Shown piece by piece: positions 1-6,774 of a stretch of DNA of 9,223 nucleotides. Under the pieces are notes generated by a model, which was not told the origin of the DNA, ran no database searches, and saw only the letters and a list, made by a program, of their open reading frames with translations. Where the stretch lies: the NCBI GenBank assembly GCA_021161885.1, contig JAGGZS010000064.1:1-9223 (forward strand). The letters run 5' to 3'. Position 1 is the stretch's first letter. Each line of letters begins with the position of its first letter. Source of the DNA: a bacterium (GTDB lineage: Bacteria; Auribacterota; Auribacteria; Auribacterales; Auribacteraceae). Made by a program: the position numbers and the translations under genes.

Positions 1-62
1 ATATTAACGGCGCTTTACAATCGCCTTATGATAACGTACCCATTCCTGAATCTTTACAATAA
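1..62 (+). CDS. 3' end of upstream cas gene, probably csm3 (partial)
   Basis: An open frame runs from the window edge (first whole codon at 3) to TAA at 60-62 and encodes the last 19 residues of a protein, ending PIPESLQ. It lies 48 bp upstream of csm4 on the same strand. In type III-A operons the usual order is csm1-csm2-csm3-csm4-csm5, so position suggests csm3, the Cas7-like backbone subunit. The tail itself is too short to identify the family. Another frame is open across the same bases to about 75, so the reading frame is also not certain; I chose this one because it stops just before the csm4 leader. Confidence 0.45.
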   Translation, partial: INGALQSPYDNVPIPESLQ

Positions 63-100
63 AAAACTATTTTAAAAAAATAAATTCAGGAAAATATTTC

Positions 101-110
101 AGGTTGATTT
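101..110 (+). promoter_or_regulatory. Ribosome binding site of csm4
   Basis: AGG at 101-103 lies seven bases before the ATG at 111. It supports this ATG as the csm4 start. Translation from the same operon transcript as the upstream gene is likely, because the gap is only 48 bp and holds no convincing promoter. Confidence 0.5.
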
Positions 111-995
111 ATGGCTATTAAACTAACGGGATATAAACTTTTTTTTAACGATATTGTATTAGATGAACCTATTATTCACTCGGATACACTCTATGGAATA
201 ATGTGCGATACCCTTTTTGCGCTGAACCGCCTTCAGGGCGACACATTAGACTTGCCTTTTACGATTTCCTCGGCTTTTCCTTTTTTTGACAATTATTACT
301 TTTTCCCAAAACCTGCCGATTTTTACGAAAAATTTTTATGCCGGCACAAAGACTGCCGACACAATCTTTTTGTTTCGCAAACAGTATTGCAGAACTATCT
401 TAATGATAATTTAAAAAATTCAGATATCTGCCAGACCGGCTGTTTTATATCTGAACAATCACATCCTGTGCATATGGTTTACCCTTTATTCAAACAGATG
501 AAATTCCCGAAATTGTATTTAAACAATATCCTGAAATTTAAAGATAATTCAGGGCTTTTTTTCTTGGTCAAACCCGCCAAAAATTCGTCTTTAAAATTAT
601 TGGAAACAACTTTAAATTTCCTGCAGGATGAAGGTATCGGCGCAAAACGCTCTATCGGCAGGGGATATTTCAGGTACGAAAAATTTAGTCTTGAATTTTC
701 TTCAGAAAACATAAAAAAACATCTTTTGCTGTCTCTTTATCTGCCTAAAAAAACGGATATATCAAAACCCTTCTTCAAAAATTCTTATATCGATTGGATT
801 AAACGCACAAAAAACCCTTTTTTCAACTTGATTAAAGAAGCAAAATCCGTATATATGGCAAAAGAAGGAGCTGTTTTTTTCAATATGGATAACCAAAAAC
901 CGAAAGGTGAAATAATTAAATTTTTCAACGCAAATAAAAAACTTGGCACACAAACACCTGTTTACCGCTTCGGCAAATCTTTTTTTCTGGAGTAA
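111..995 (+). CDS. csm4: Type III-A CRISPR effector subunit Csm4 (Cas5-like RAMP)
   Basis: This is the Cas5-group RAMP subunit of the Csm complex. In the family it sits next to Cas10/Csm1 and caps the crRNA by holding its 5' repeat-derived tag; it acts in the cytoplasm in RNA-guided recognition of transcripts. Family hallmarks are visible along its 294 residues. HSDTLYG lies at about 23-29, where Csm4 proteins have SDTLF/SDTLY. FPFF...YFFPKP follows near 56-68. The glycine-rich RAMP loop GIGAKRSIGRG is at 175-185, then SLYLP near 208. The C-terminus ends PVYRFGKSFFLE, like the usual VYRYGKAF end. The length is typical. It ends four bases before csm5, so the two are almost certainly co-transcribed and translated together. 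No frameshift or missing motif is seen. Confidence 0.93.
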   Translation: MAIKLTGYKLFFNDIVLDEPIIHSDTLYGIMCDTLFALNRLQGDTLDLPFTISSAFPFFDNYYFFPKPADFYEKFLCRHKDCRHNLFVSQTVLQNYLNDNLKNSDICQTGCFISEQSHPVHMVYPLFKQMKFPKLYLNNILKFKDNSGLFFLVKPAKNSSLKLLETTLNFLQDEGIGAKRSIGRGYFRYEKFSLEFSSENIKKHLLLSLYLPKKTDISKPFFKNSYIDWIKRTKNPFFNLIKEAKSVYMAKEGAVFFNMDNQKPKGEIIKFFNANKKLGTQTPVYRFGKSFFLE

Positions 996-999
996 AAAT
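987..999 (+). promoter_or_regulatory. Ribosome binding site that decides the csm5 start
   Basis: CTGGAG at 987-992 lies seven bases before ATG at 1000. An in-frame ATG at 943 would overlap csm4 by 53 bp, has no comparable site, and would add 19 residues before the conserved beginning SLFTQKYKV. The start at 1000 is therefore preferred. Confidence 0.7.
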
Positions 1000-2577
1000 A
1001 TGTCATTATTTACACAAAAATATAAAGTTACCGCCTATTCCCCCATCCATATCGGGTCTATGAAAAAATGGCTGAAAGATGTCCATTTCGAGCAATCTAA
1101 CGATTCGACTAATATTCATAATATCAACATAAGCGATATTCCTTTTGATGATACCCAAACTGAATTTAACTTGGAAGAAGCAGGAAAATTTATCTTAAAT
1201 TCTCTAAAAAGCGATGAAACGCTTCATTTAAAATTTCCCGCCAAAATTTTTGCCCATGAAATATCGCAATTCGCCAAAACCGCTTGGGGAACGCCTTATA
1301 TTCCGGGGAACTCCATAAACGGGTTTTACCATAGCGCCAAACTGCTTAACCAGCCTGATAAATCAAGCCTAATGAATACAGTTGGCGTACCCGATTACTC
1401 CGGTTTATCGGATAAGGACGGTTTTAAAATTTTTATTGAGGATATTGAATTTCCCATGAACTCCATAGATATATCTGACATAAAAATGCTGAATTTAACC
1501 TCTAAGCAGTCGTACGGATGGAAAAAATACTGGCCTAAACCAACCACGATACAAAATCCCTTAACAGCTACCTCGCAATATATTGAGACACTCAAGGCGG
1601 GTGAAGCAAGCCTTAGTACCATAAAAATTCAATCCGCATCCAATACCAATCTTGACAGTAACGAACTTTTTAACTATTTTGAAACCATTACTAAAGAATT
1701 CAGTAGAAAAATAGCGAAAAACGAACTTGATTTTTATAGCAAATGCAAAATGGACGAAGGGTATAATTTTTACTGGACGCTAAACGAAAAAATCAAGAAA
1801 ATATCTAACGGATTTTATGTCTGCCTCGGATGGGGAATCGGCTGGCAGGCTCTTGTGGGAAATTTGCATACCGATAAAAATATCCCGACAATAATGCGCA
1901 AATATAATCTCGGCAAACTGTCCCGCCCATGCCCTGAATGTAAAACAAACTTAAAAATCGATAAATTTAATAAAAACAAACTGTTCTGTTTAAAATGCAA
2001 AAAAAGTTTCGGCATTCAATCGGTTGCAACGCAAATTTTTCCTGTTTTTCCGAAAACACGCAAATTTGTATTCGATAGGCAAAAACCTTTGCATCCATTA
2101 GGATGGATTCGGTTTGAACGGTCGGAAAATTTTAAAAAAATACGTAATCCGCAAACCCATGACGTAGAAATTATAATTCAGCTAAAAAAAAGCAAGATCA
2201 TAAAAGATCCATTCCGCAATCCTGAAGCATACCCTGAGAAAAAAAGCGAAACAAAACATTTTAAGAAAAAAATTAAAATCGCTGGCAGAGGCAGTTTCCC
2301 TACGGAATTCAATATGTTTTTCAATAAAATAGCTGAACTGGAGTTTATCATATCCATTAACGGAAACTCAATAGATGACAACTTAGACACTACCCGCTTT
2401 ATACATAATGATAAAATCGATGAACTTATCTTCAATTTTTCATTAGAAGCAAGAGGCATTGAACTGCTCATTAAAACAGGCGCGGTAAACAGCGAACAGA
2501 AAAATTTTGTTATTAACAGAATCTGGGAAATATTAGAAGAATTTCAGAAAAAAGATAAAGACAAAGACAATGAATAG
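1000..2577 (+). CDS. csm5: Type III-A CRISPR effector subunit Csm5 with inserted zinc ribbon
   Basis: Csm5 is the RAMP subunit at the 3' end of the crRNA in Csm complexes. In studied systems it is needed for crRNA maturation, probably by recruiting host nucleases. Seen here: the first strand with SPIHIGS at 14-20 (the TPIHIG motif of this family), YIPGNSINGF at 100-109 (the usual YIPGSSIKG motif), and PKTRKF followed by PLGWIRFE in the C-terminal half, which matches the PxTR...PLGW signature of Csm5. From ATG 1000 the protein has 525 residues, clearly longer than the roughly 350-420 common in the family. The extra length includes C311-x2-C314-x15-C330-x2-C333, a probable zinc ribbon placed just before the PKTR motif. 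The C-terminus is rich in Lys and Asp. It is the last gene of the operon; the next gene is convergent, 14 bp away. Confidence 0.9.
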   Translation: MSLFTQKYKVTAYSPIHIGSMKKWLKDVHFEQSNDSTNIHNINISDIPFDDTQTEFNLEEAGKFILNSLKSDETLHLKFPAKIFAHEISQFAKTAWGTPYIPGNSINGFYHSAKLLNQPDKSSLMNTVGVPDYSGLSDKDGFKIFIEDIEFPMNSIDISDIKMLNLTSKQSYGWKKYWPKPTTIQNPLTATSQYIETLKAGEASLSTIKIQSASNTNLDSNELFNYFETITKEFSRKIAKNELDFYSKCKMDEGYNFYWTLNEKIKKISNGFYVCLGWGIGWQALVGNLHTDKNIPTIMRKYNLGKLSRPCPECKTNLKIDKFNKNKLFCLKCKKSFGIQSVATQIFPVFPKTRKFVFDRQKPLHPLGWIRFERSENFKKIRNPQTHDVEIIIQLKKSKIIKDPFRNPEAYPEKKSETKHFKKKIKIAGRGSFPTEFNMFFNKIAELEFIISINGNSIDDNLDTTRFIHNDKIDELIFNFSLEARGIELLIKTGAVNSEQKNFVINRIWEILEEFQKKDKDKDNE

Positions 2578-2591
2578 AACAAATTTTGCTT

Positions 2592-3764
2592 TTAATTGGC
2601 GCCTATGGATGTGGATGTGATTGTTTTTCTTATAGATGCCGCATTTTGTTTTATTTTCGGCAAAGCAAAATAAAATGTACTTCCATTGCCTAATTCAGAT
2701 TCAACCCAGATCAAACCTTCATGCTGCTGCACGATAGTTTTGCAAATAGACAACCCCAACCCCATATCAAGCCCTTTCCTATACGATCTGGATGTAAAAT
2801 ATTTATCAAAAATATTGTCTAACTTATCTGCCGCAATGCCCTCGCCGGTATCTTTGACCCCTATGACAAGATAATCAAGCCCGCCTTTTCGGAACCCGTC
2901 AAGAATAAACGTTATTTTACCCCCTGCCGGAGTAAATTTTAGCGCGTTTGATACCAGATTAGTAATAACCTCATCTATTTTAACCGGATCAATAATCCAA
3001 TTTTGTATCTTTTTTATCATTTCAAGATTAAATTCGATATCCTCAACATTTTGTATCAGTTCACAATCTTTAAGGTAATCCTGAAGAAATTGGGTTATAT
3101 TTATCTCTGTTAAATTCAGTTTGTTGTTCTCTTCATTATTAGTTGTTGACTTTAACAACATCTCAAGTAAATTCACCATTTTCTTGCTTTGCCGATAAAT
3201 AATATCGGAAAACTTGAGGTTGCTGTCAGGCGCAATATTATCACGCATCAAAGAACTTGCTTCCATTATGGGCATAATAATATTTTTTAAATCATGCGAA
3301 CAAACCGATAAAAAATCATCTTTTATGCTGTTTAGTTCCGTTAAATTTCTGTTATTCACAACAAGCTCTTCCATTATTTCTTTTTTGTGTAAAAACGAAT
3401 TAATCCGCGCTACGAGTAATTTTAAGTTAAACGGTTTACTGATATAATCATCTGCACCCGCTTTAAAACCAACCAGTTTGGTTTTTTCATCATCCACAGC
3501 GCTAAGTATTATTACCGGAATATAGCTGAAGCGGTTAGTCTTAATTTTTTCGCATAGCTGTAATCCATTCATATCACCTGGAACCCAAAAATCAAGCAGA
3601 ATAATATCGGGTATGCGCGTTTTAAGGTAACTCATCGCGCTGTAAGCGTCACAAACTAAATGAGTGGTAAACCCATACGATCTCAAACCGATTTCAAGCA
3701 TTTGAGCTGTACTTACATCATCTTCGATTATAAGAATATGTTTGCTTTCATCTTGTGAACCCAT
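2592..3764 (-). CDS. Receiver domain-histidine kinase fusion (two-component signalling protein)
   Basis: This 390-residue protein carries an N-terminal response-regulator receiver domain (about 8-125): acidic pocket D15/D16, phosphoacceptor D58, S88 and K110 in KPF. After a helical linker comes a dimerisation/phosphotransfer helix with SHDLKN, putative phosphorylated histidine H157. A HATPase_c domain follows, with the N box N269-N273, DTGEGI (D305) and GLGLS (335-339). All catalytic residues are present. There is no membrane segment or sensor domain, so it is probably cytoplasmic and takes its input through phosphorylation of its own receiver. The start is supported by AGGAG at 3770-3774. 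It lies 46 bp downstream of a 38-codon ORF on the same strand and is probably co-transcribed with it. It ends 14 bp from csm5 with no obvious terminator. No output-domain regulator is nearby, so its partner is unknown. Confidence 0.92.
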   Translation of the reverse strand: MGSQDESKHILIIEDDVSTAQMLEIGLRSYGFTTHLVCDAYSAMSYLKTRIPDIILLDFWVPGDMNGLQLCEKIKTNRFSYIPVIILSAVDDEKTKLVGFKAGADDYISKPFNLKLLVARINSFLHKKEIMEELVVNNRNLTELNSIKDDFLSVCSHDLKNIIMPIMEASSLMRDNIAPDSNLKFSDIIYRQSKKMVNLLEMLLKSTTNNEENNKLNLTEINITQFLQDYLKDCELIQNVEDIEFNLEMIKKIQNWIIDPVKIDEVITNLVSNALKFTPAGGKITFILDGFRKGGLDYLVIGVKDTGEGIAADKLDNIFDKYFTSRSYRKGLDMGLGLSICKTIVQQHEGLIWVESELGNGSTFYFALPKIKQNAASIRKTITSTSIGAN

Positions 3765-3810
3765 ATAAACTCCTGAATTAATCCATTAATTTATATCAAT
3801 AAATTTTTAT

Positions 3811-3927
3811 TTAAAACAGGCAAATGTTTCCATTTTCAAAAAGGTAATCTACCAGACCCACTATTGATGCGTCGTCTTCATATACATCTGTCAATGCTTG
3901 CATTAATTCAAATAATGTGGTGGTCAT
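3811..3927 (-). CDS. Small acidic protein of 38 residues, unknown function
   Basis: ATG at 3927 to TAA at 3811 gives 38 residues. It begins MTTTLFELMQALTDVYED and ends GNICLF. The composition is acidic and amphipathic, consistent with two short helices, with no signal peptide or membrane segment. A good ribosome binding site, GAAAGGAAAAAG, sits just before the ATG, better than that of some larger genes here. The reading frame is followed 46 bp later by the receiver-kinase gene on the same strand, which has its own AGGAG, so the two look like an operon. I do not recognise the family. It could be a small regulator or partner of the kinase, or an independent small protein. The ribosome binding site and protein-like composition argue that it is real, but its shortness leaves doubt. 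Confidence 0.6.
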   Translation of the reverse strand: MTTTLFELMQALTDVYEDDASIVGLVDYLFENGNICLF

Positions 3928-3954
3928 AATTCTTTTTCCTTTCTGTAAATGGTT

Positions 3955-3985
3955 ATAATATTTTAGACATTACACAACTAAGCAA
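3955..3985 (-). promoter_or_regulatory. Possible promoter for the small protein and kinase
   Basis: On the minus strand TTGCTT (3985-3980) is followed after 19 bases by TATTAT (3960-3955), five of six matches to the -10 consensus. Transcription would begin near 3948, about 20 bases before the small ORF. The spacer is longer than ideal and the region is very AT-rich, so a chance match is possible. Confidence 0.25.
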
Positions 3986-4022
3986 TTTATGTTCCATATA
4001 CACAAAGAGAAAAAAATTTTTA

Positions 4023-4074
4023 TTCAACTTTTGAAATGAATAAAATTAACGAACCTAAATACTTTTTAAAAAGT
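4023..4074 (-). terminator. Weak terminator-like inverted repeats after the nuclease-like gene
   Basis: A 14-bp perfect palindrome, ACTTTTTAAAAAGT (4061-4074), touches the stop codon of the minus-strand gene. Further downstream on that strand TTCAA-AAG-TTGAA (4035-4023) is followed by an A/T run containing seven T. The stems are AT-only and weak, so termination here is only a possibility. Confidence 0.2.
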
Positions 4075-5498
4075 TAATTAACAAAATGAATAGTTTTCGG
4101 AAAAGTTATATCGGAGGTGGTGTTTTTTTCCATAGACGCGATTGTTTTGTTTATCAATAAAATAATTAATGTCCTGATTTTCGACTTTTCGGGAGGAATT
4201 ATTTTTATGTTGTTTTCAAGAATCCGGCACGGAATATTTGGTATCATATCAAGCTGGTTAGAGGCGGAAAACTTTCTGCCGAATAAATCGCCGCCAAAAT
4301 AATCATCTTTATTTTTGTTAGCTTTCAAATAATCACTGTTGATTTTTTCATATATTTTTTCTAACTGGTCGTATAATCCTATGACATGCCCTATATCCCC
4401 GCCGTCCACATGAATTATCAATTTTTTCATTTTAGATTTAGACCTGAACGCAATTTCTACCTGTTTAGATAAAACCGGCTGAGGCAGAGACCATTCCTTG
4501 ACCGATGGATTTTTCAACAATTTTTCTATCAGTTCCTCATTTTCGAGTAATGAATAAGCGAGCCCGAGCGAATCAAACGAAAAAACTCTTGACGAACGGC
4601 ACACCAATTCCCCCAGCAATTTCGCGAAAGTATCGTTATCGATATACTTAATGCCTTCCACATCTTGATAATAACGAAAATTATATATTTCACGGTAACT
4701 TTTAAATATTTCTGGTATGATTGATTTAAAATCCACCTCAATAAGAAACTCTTTTTTGCTCCTCAGATAATATTTCACCAACAGATTTTCCAGCAGGTTT
4801 TTGTCAGGTACAGCTACCCCGTGAGCATGGATATCTGACCGGCTGAACATCACTACTGTTAAAAGAAAATCTATTATATTTTTGACATCATCGGCATCGT
4901 ATACGCAATCTATCAAAATAGATTCCCAACGGCGTATCCACATAGCCAGTTTACACCCCGATTCCTTATACGACGGCGACCGCAAAAGCGAAAAAAAGTT
5001 CCGTTCAAAAACCAGCCTGTTCAGTTTATCGTACTGCTCGTATTGTGAGGCGAAATAACTTAACCGTTTTTCATCTTTTAAGGAATAAACAAAATTTTTG
5101 CTGACTGAGGTAAACCAGATAAGTTTAAAATCGCAGGGGAAATTTTTCTCAGACAAAGCAAGGAACGCGAGACGCGTATAGAAACTCATATCGAGCTGTT
5201 GTTTCTCGAGTTCATCAAGGGTATTGAGTTTATCGTCGTCAAGATGCAGTATCAGTGCTTTCTCACGGCTTGGCAGAACAAGTTTAGCCCCGTAGAAAAT
5301 CTCGTTGCCGATCTCAATAAAAAACGGTTCATAATCTTCTTCTATCCAAGGGTCCCAGCCGAGCACTTTGACTAATTTTTCTACAAAAGTATTGTATACA
5401 AAATCCCTGCTTACGTTTTTCTGGAACCTTACGCATTTTTTGTAATCTCTGATTAAAAGTTCTATTTGATTAGGAATATCCGATGTATTTAGCGTCAT
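4074..5498 (-). CDS. Unrecognised protein with HsdR/type IIG-like N-terminal (PD-(D/E)xK-like) domain
   Basis: I do not recognise this 474-residue protein with certainty. Residues about 30-160 follow the layout of the HsdR_N/type IIG restriction nuclease domain. An opening helix reads FVEKLVKVLGWDPWIEEDYE. Strands around 66-90 follow, then a helix with paired Q and aromatic residues (near 95-115), a strand plus loop LIWFTSVSKNFVYSL (like the ILTNFEEFRVYD segment), and LNRLVFERNFFSLLRSPSY. The catalytic strand reads LHLDDDK (85-90) where active enzymes have VEAKK, and the expected PD is not evident, so the site looks degenerate. Residues about 235-305 resemble the helical linker of type IIG enzymes. 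No methylase motifs follow; the C-terminal 160 residues, including HVDGGDIGHVIG, are unfamiliar. The ribosome binding site is weak (AAGAT). It is transcribed divergently from the RNase Z gene. It could be a solitary defence protein or a degenerate restriction relic. Confidence 0.55.
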   Translation of the reverse strand: MTLNTSDIPNQIELLIRDYKKCVRFQKNVSRDFVYNTFVEKLVKVLGWDPWIEEDYEPFFIEIGNEIFYGAKLVLPSREKALILHLDDDKLNTLDELEKQQLDMSFYTRLAFLALSEKNFPCDFKLIWFTSVSKNFVYSLKDEKRLSYFASQYEQYDKLNRLVFERNFFSLLRSPSYKESGCKLAMWIRRWESILIDCVYDADDVKNIIDFLLTVVMFSRSDIHAHGVAVPDKNLLENLLVKYYLRSKKEFLIEVDFKSIIPEIFKSYREIYNFRYYQDVEGIKYIDNDTFAKLLGELVCRSSRVFSFDSLGLAYSLLENEELIEKLLKNPSVKEWSLPQPVLSKQVEIAFRSKSKMKKLIIHVDGGDIGHVIGLYDQLEKIYEKINSDYLKANKNKDDYFGGDLFGRKFSASNQLDMIPNIPCRILENNIKIIPPEKSKIRTLIILLINKTIASMEKNTTSDITFPKTIHFVN

Positions 5499-5545
5499 AG
5501 TTATAATCTTAAAAAATTAATGTATTTTATCGACAAATTAGTATA

Positions 5546-5574
5546 ATATTAATAGGCAGTGCTGTAAAACTCAA
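5546..5574 (-). promoter_or_regulatory. Possible promoter for the nuclease-like gene
   Basis: In the 104-bp divergent gap the minus strand has TTGAGT (5574-5569), a 17-base spacer, and TAATAT (5551-5546), four of six matches for each box. It would start transcription about 40 bases before the ATG at 5498. On the plus strand a perfect TATAAT (5542-5547) overlaps it, 55 bases before the RNase Z-like start, but lacks a clear -35. Overlapping divergent promoters are plausible. Confidence 0.3.
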
Positions 5575-5602
5575 TCTTAATTTACCATATTAGAAAAAAT
5601 TT

Positions 5603-6619
5603 ATGAAATATTTATTCCCTAAACCCGTCGGTTTTATCAGAGACGACCACAGCGTATATGTAGACATAAAAAATGTGAGCGGCAAATACCGGTCTATCCT
5701 CATGGACTGCGGCAACAACCATACACTCACTACCAAAGAATTTATTAATATCGGCACAGTGCTAATATCGCATGCTCATATCGACCATATTATCGGGTTC
5801 GACAACATTCTTAGGATGAACCTGCGGGAAGATAAAAAAATCACATTCACAGGACCCGCCCCAATATCGGATATCATCATGCACAAGCTCAGAGGGTATA
5901 CGTGGAACCTGATTTACGATTCCAAATTCGAAGTGCAAGTATGGGATATTCATCCACGCACGATAAAAAAATACCTGCTTAAATGCAAAGAAGCGTTTGC
6001 TAAAAAACATTTTATAGGATCGATTAAAAACACAAACCCAATAATTAACAACGAATTTTACTCATGCTCAATTATACGGCTCGAGCACGATATCCCCACA
6101 ATAGGATATGTGCTGCGGGAACACAACCGAGTTAAAATAGATAAAAATAAACTGCACAATTACGGACTGCCCAAAGGGCAATGGCTGAAAAATCTTAAGA
6201 AAAAAAAATTTGAGCAGTCAGATACTATAACCCATAATTCAAAAACATTTTTATTGAAAAATCTATATGATGACCTGATTATCAACGAGCACGGATACAA
6301 AATATGTTATATCACCGATACCATCTTAAATAATAATTTAGAAAAAAAAATAATAAAATTTGCCCAAGGCTCGGATGAATTATACTGCGAAGCCACGTTC
6401 ATGCATAATGAAATTGATTTGGCGAAAAAATATTATCATTTAACGGCAAAGCAAACAGGTGAGCTGGCAAAAAAAGCAAAAGTTAAAAAATTGTACCTGA
6501 TACATTTCTCATTAAGATACGCGAATCCGAATCAAATCTTAAACGAGGCAAAACGGATTTTCCCGCAAACCTTCATTCCCCGTTTCTCCGGCACCTGCCA
6601 CATTACAAGGAAGGTGTAG
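5603..6619 (+). CDS. Ribonuclease Z-like metallo-beta-lactamase fold hydrolase
   Basis: The 338-residue protein has the full metal-binding set of the RNase Z/ElaC branch of the metallo-beta-lactamase fold. This comprises H57-A-H59-I-D61-H62, H162 in RLEHDIPTIGYVL, D239 in CYITDT, and H301 in LIHFSLRY. The segment HLTAKQTGELAKKAKVKKLY just before H301 is characteristic of tRNase Z. GLPKGQWLKNLK at about 188-199 matches the GxPxG...LK part of the exosite that grips tRNA. The family removes 3' trailers from pre-tRNA using two zinc ions in the cytoplasm; some members are general phosphodiesterases. It is slightly longer than the roughly 305 residues of the E. coli enzyme and is Lys-rich. The start has only a weak ribosome binding site. 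It stands alone, divergent from the upstream gene. A housekeeping tRNA role is likeliest, though a specialised paralogue is possible. Confidence 0.85.
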   Translation: MKYLFPKPVGFIRDDHSVYVDIKNVSGKYRSILMDCGNNHTLTTKEFINIGTVLISHAHIDHIIGFDNILRMNLREDKKITFTGPAPISDIIMHKLRGYTWNLIYDSKFEVQVWDIHPRTIKKYLLKCKEAFAKKHFIGSIKNTNPIINNEFYSCSIIRLEHDIPTIGYVLREHNRVKIDKNKLHNYGLPKGQWLKNLKKKKFEQSDTITHNSKTFLLKNLYDDLIINEHGYKICYITDTILNNNLEKKIIKFAQGSDELYCEATFMHNEIDLAKKYYHLTAKQTGELAKKAKVKKLYLIHFSLRYANPNQILNEAKRIFPQTFIPRFSGTCHITRKV

Positions 6620-6630
6620 GGGTATTTTTT
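6592..6630 (+). terminator. Possible terminator of the RNase Z-like gene
   Basis: CACCT (6592-6596) and AGGTG (6612-6616) form a short inverted repeat across the stop codon, followed by GGGGTA and a run of six T. The loop is long and the stem is only 5 bp, so this is weak. Confidence 0.25.
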
Positions 6631-6696
6631 ATGCTCTTAAACTTATTTTCTCATCTACATATTTTTTCAAACAATAATTCTTGATGTATAAAATCC

Positions 6697-6725
6697 TTGA
6701 CAATGAATATCTTATATAATAACAT
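6697..6725 (+). promoter_or_regulatory. Possible promoter of the PEP-CTERM glycosidase gene
   Basis: A perfect TTGACA at 6697-6702 is followed after 17 bases by TAACAT (6720-6725), four of six matches. A perfect TATAAT at 6715-6720 is too close (12 bases) to pair with it. Transcription would begin near 6732, about 40 bases before the likely translation start. Confidence 0.4.
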
Positions 6726-6774
6726 GATTTATATTTCCAAAGTATCTAACAAAGGTTTATTCTAAGGTGAATAA

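Noticed and set aside
45..90. CCTGAAT (45-51) and ATTCAGG (84-90) as a regulatory stem before csm4.
   Set aside because: A 7-bp inverted repeat with a 32-base AT-rich loop is weak and partly inside the upstream coding end; chance is likely.
943..999. An in-frame ATG that would lengthen Csm5 by 19 residues.
   Set aside because: It overlaps csm4 by 53 bp, the added residues simply translate the csm4 end in another frame, and ATG 1000 has a good ribosome binding site and begins the conserved first strand.
2646..2676. TTTTATTTT / AAAATAAAA inverted repeat as a bidirectional terminator.
   Set aside because: It lies inside the kinase coding region, and an AT-only stem in AT-rich DNA carries little weight.
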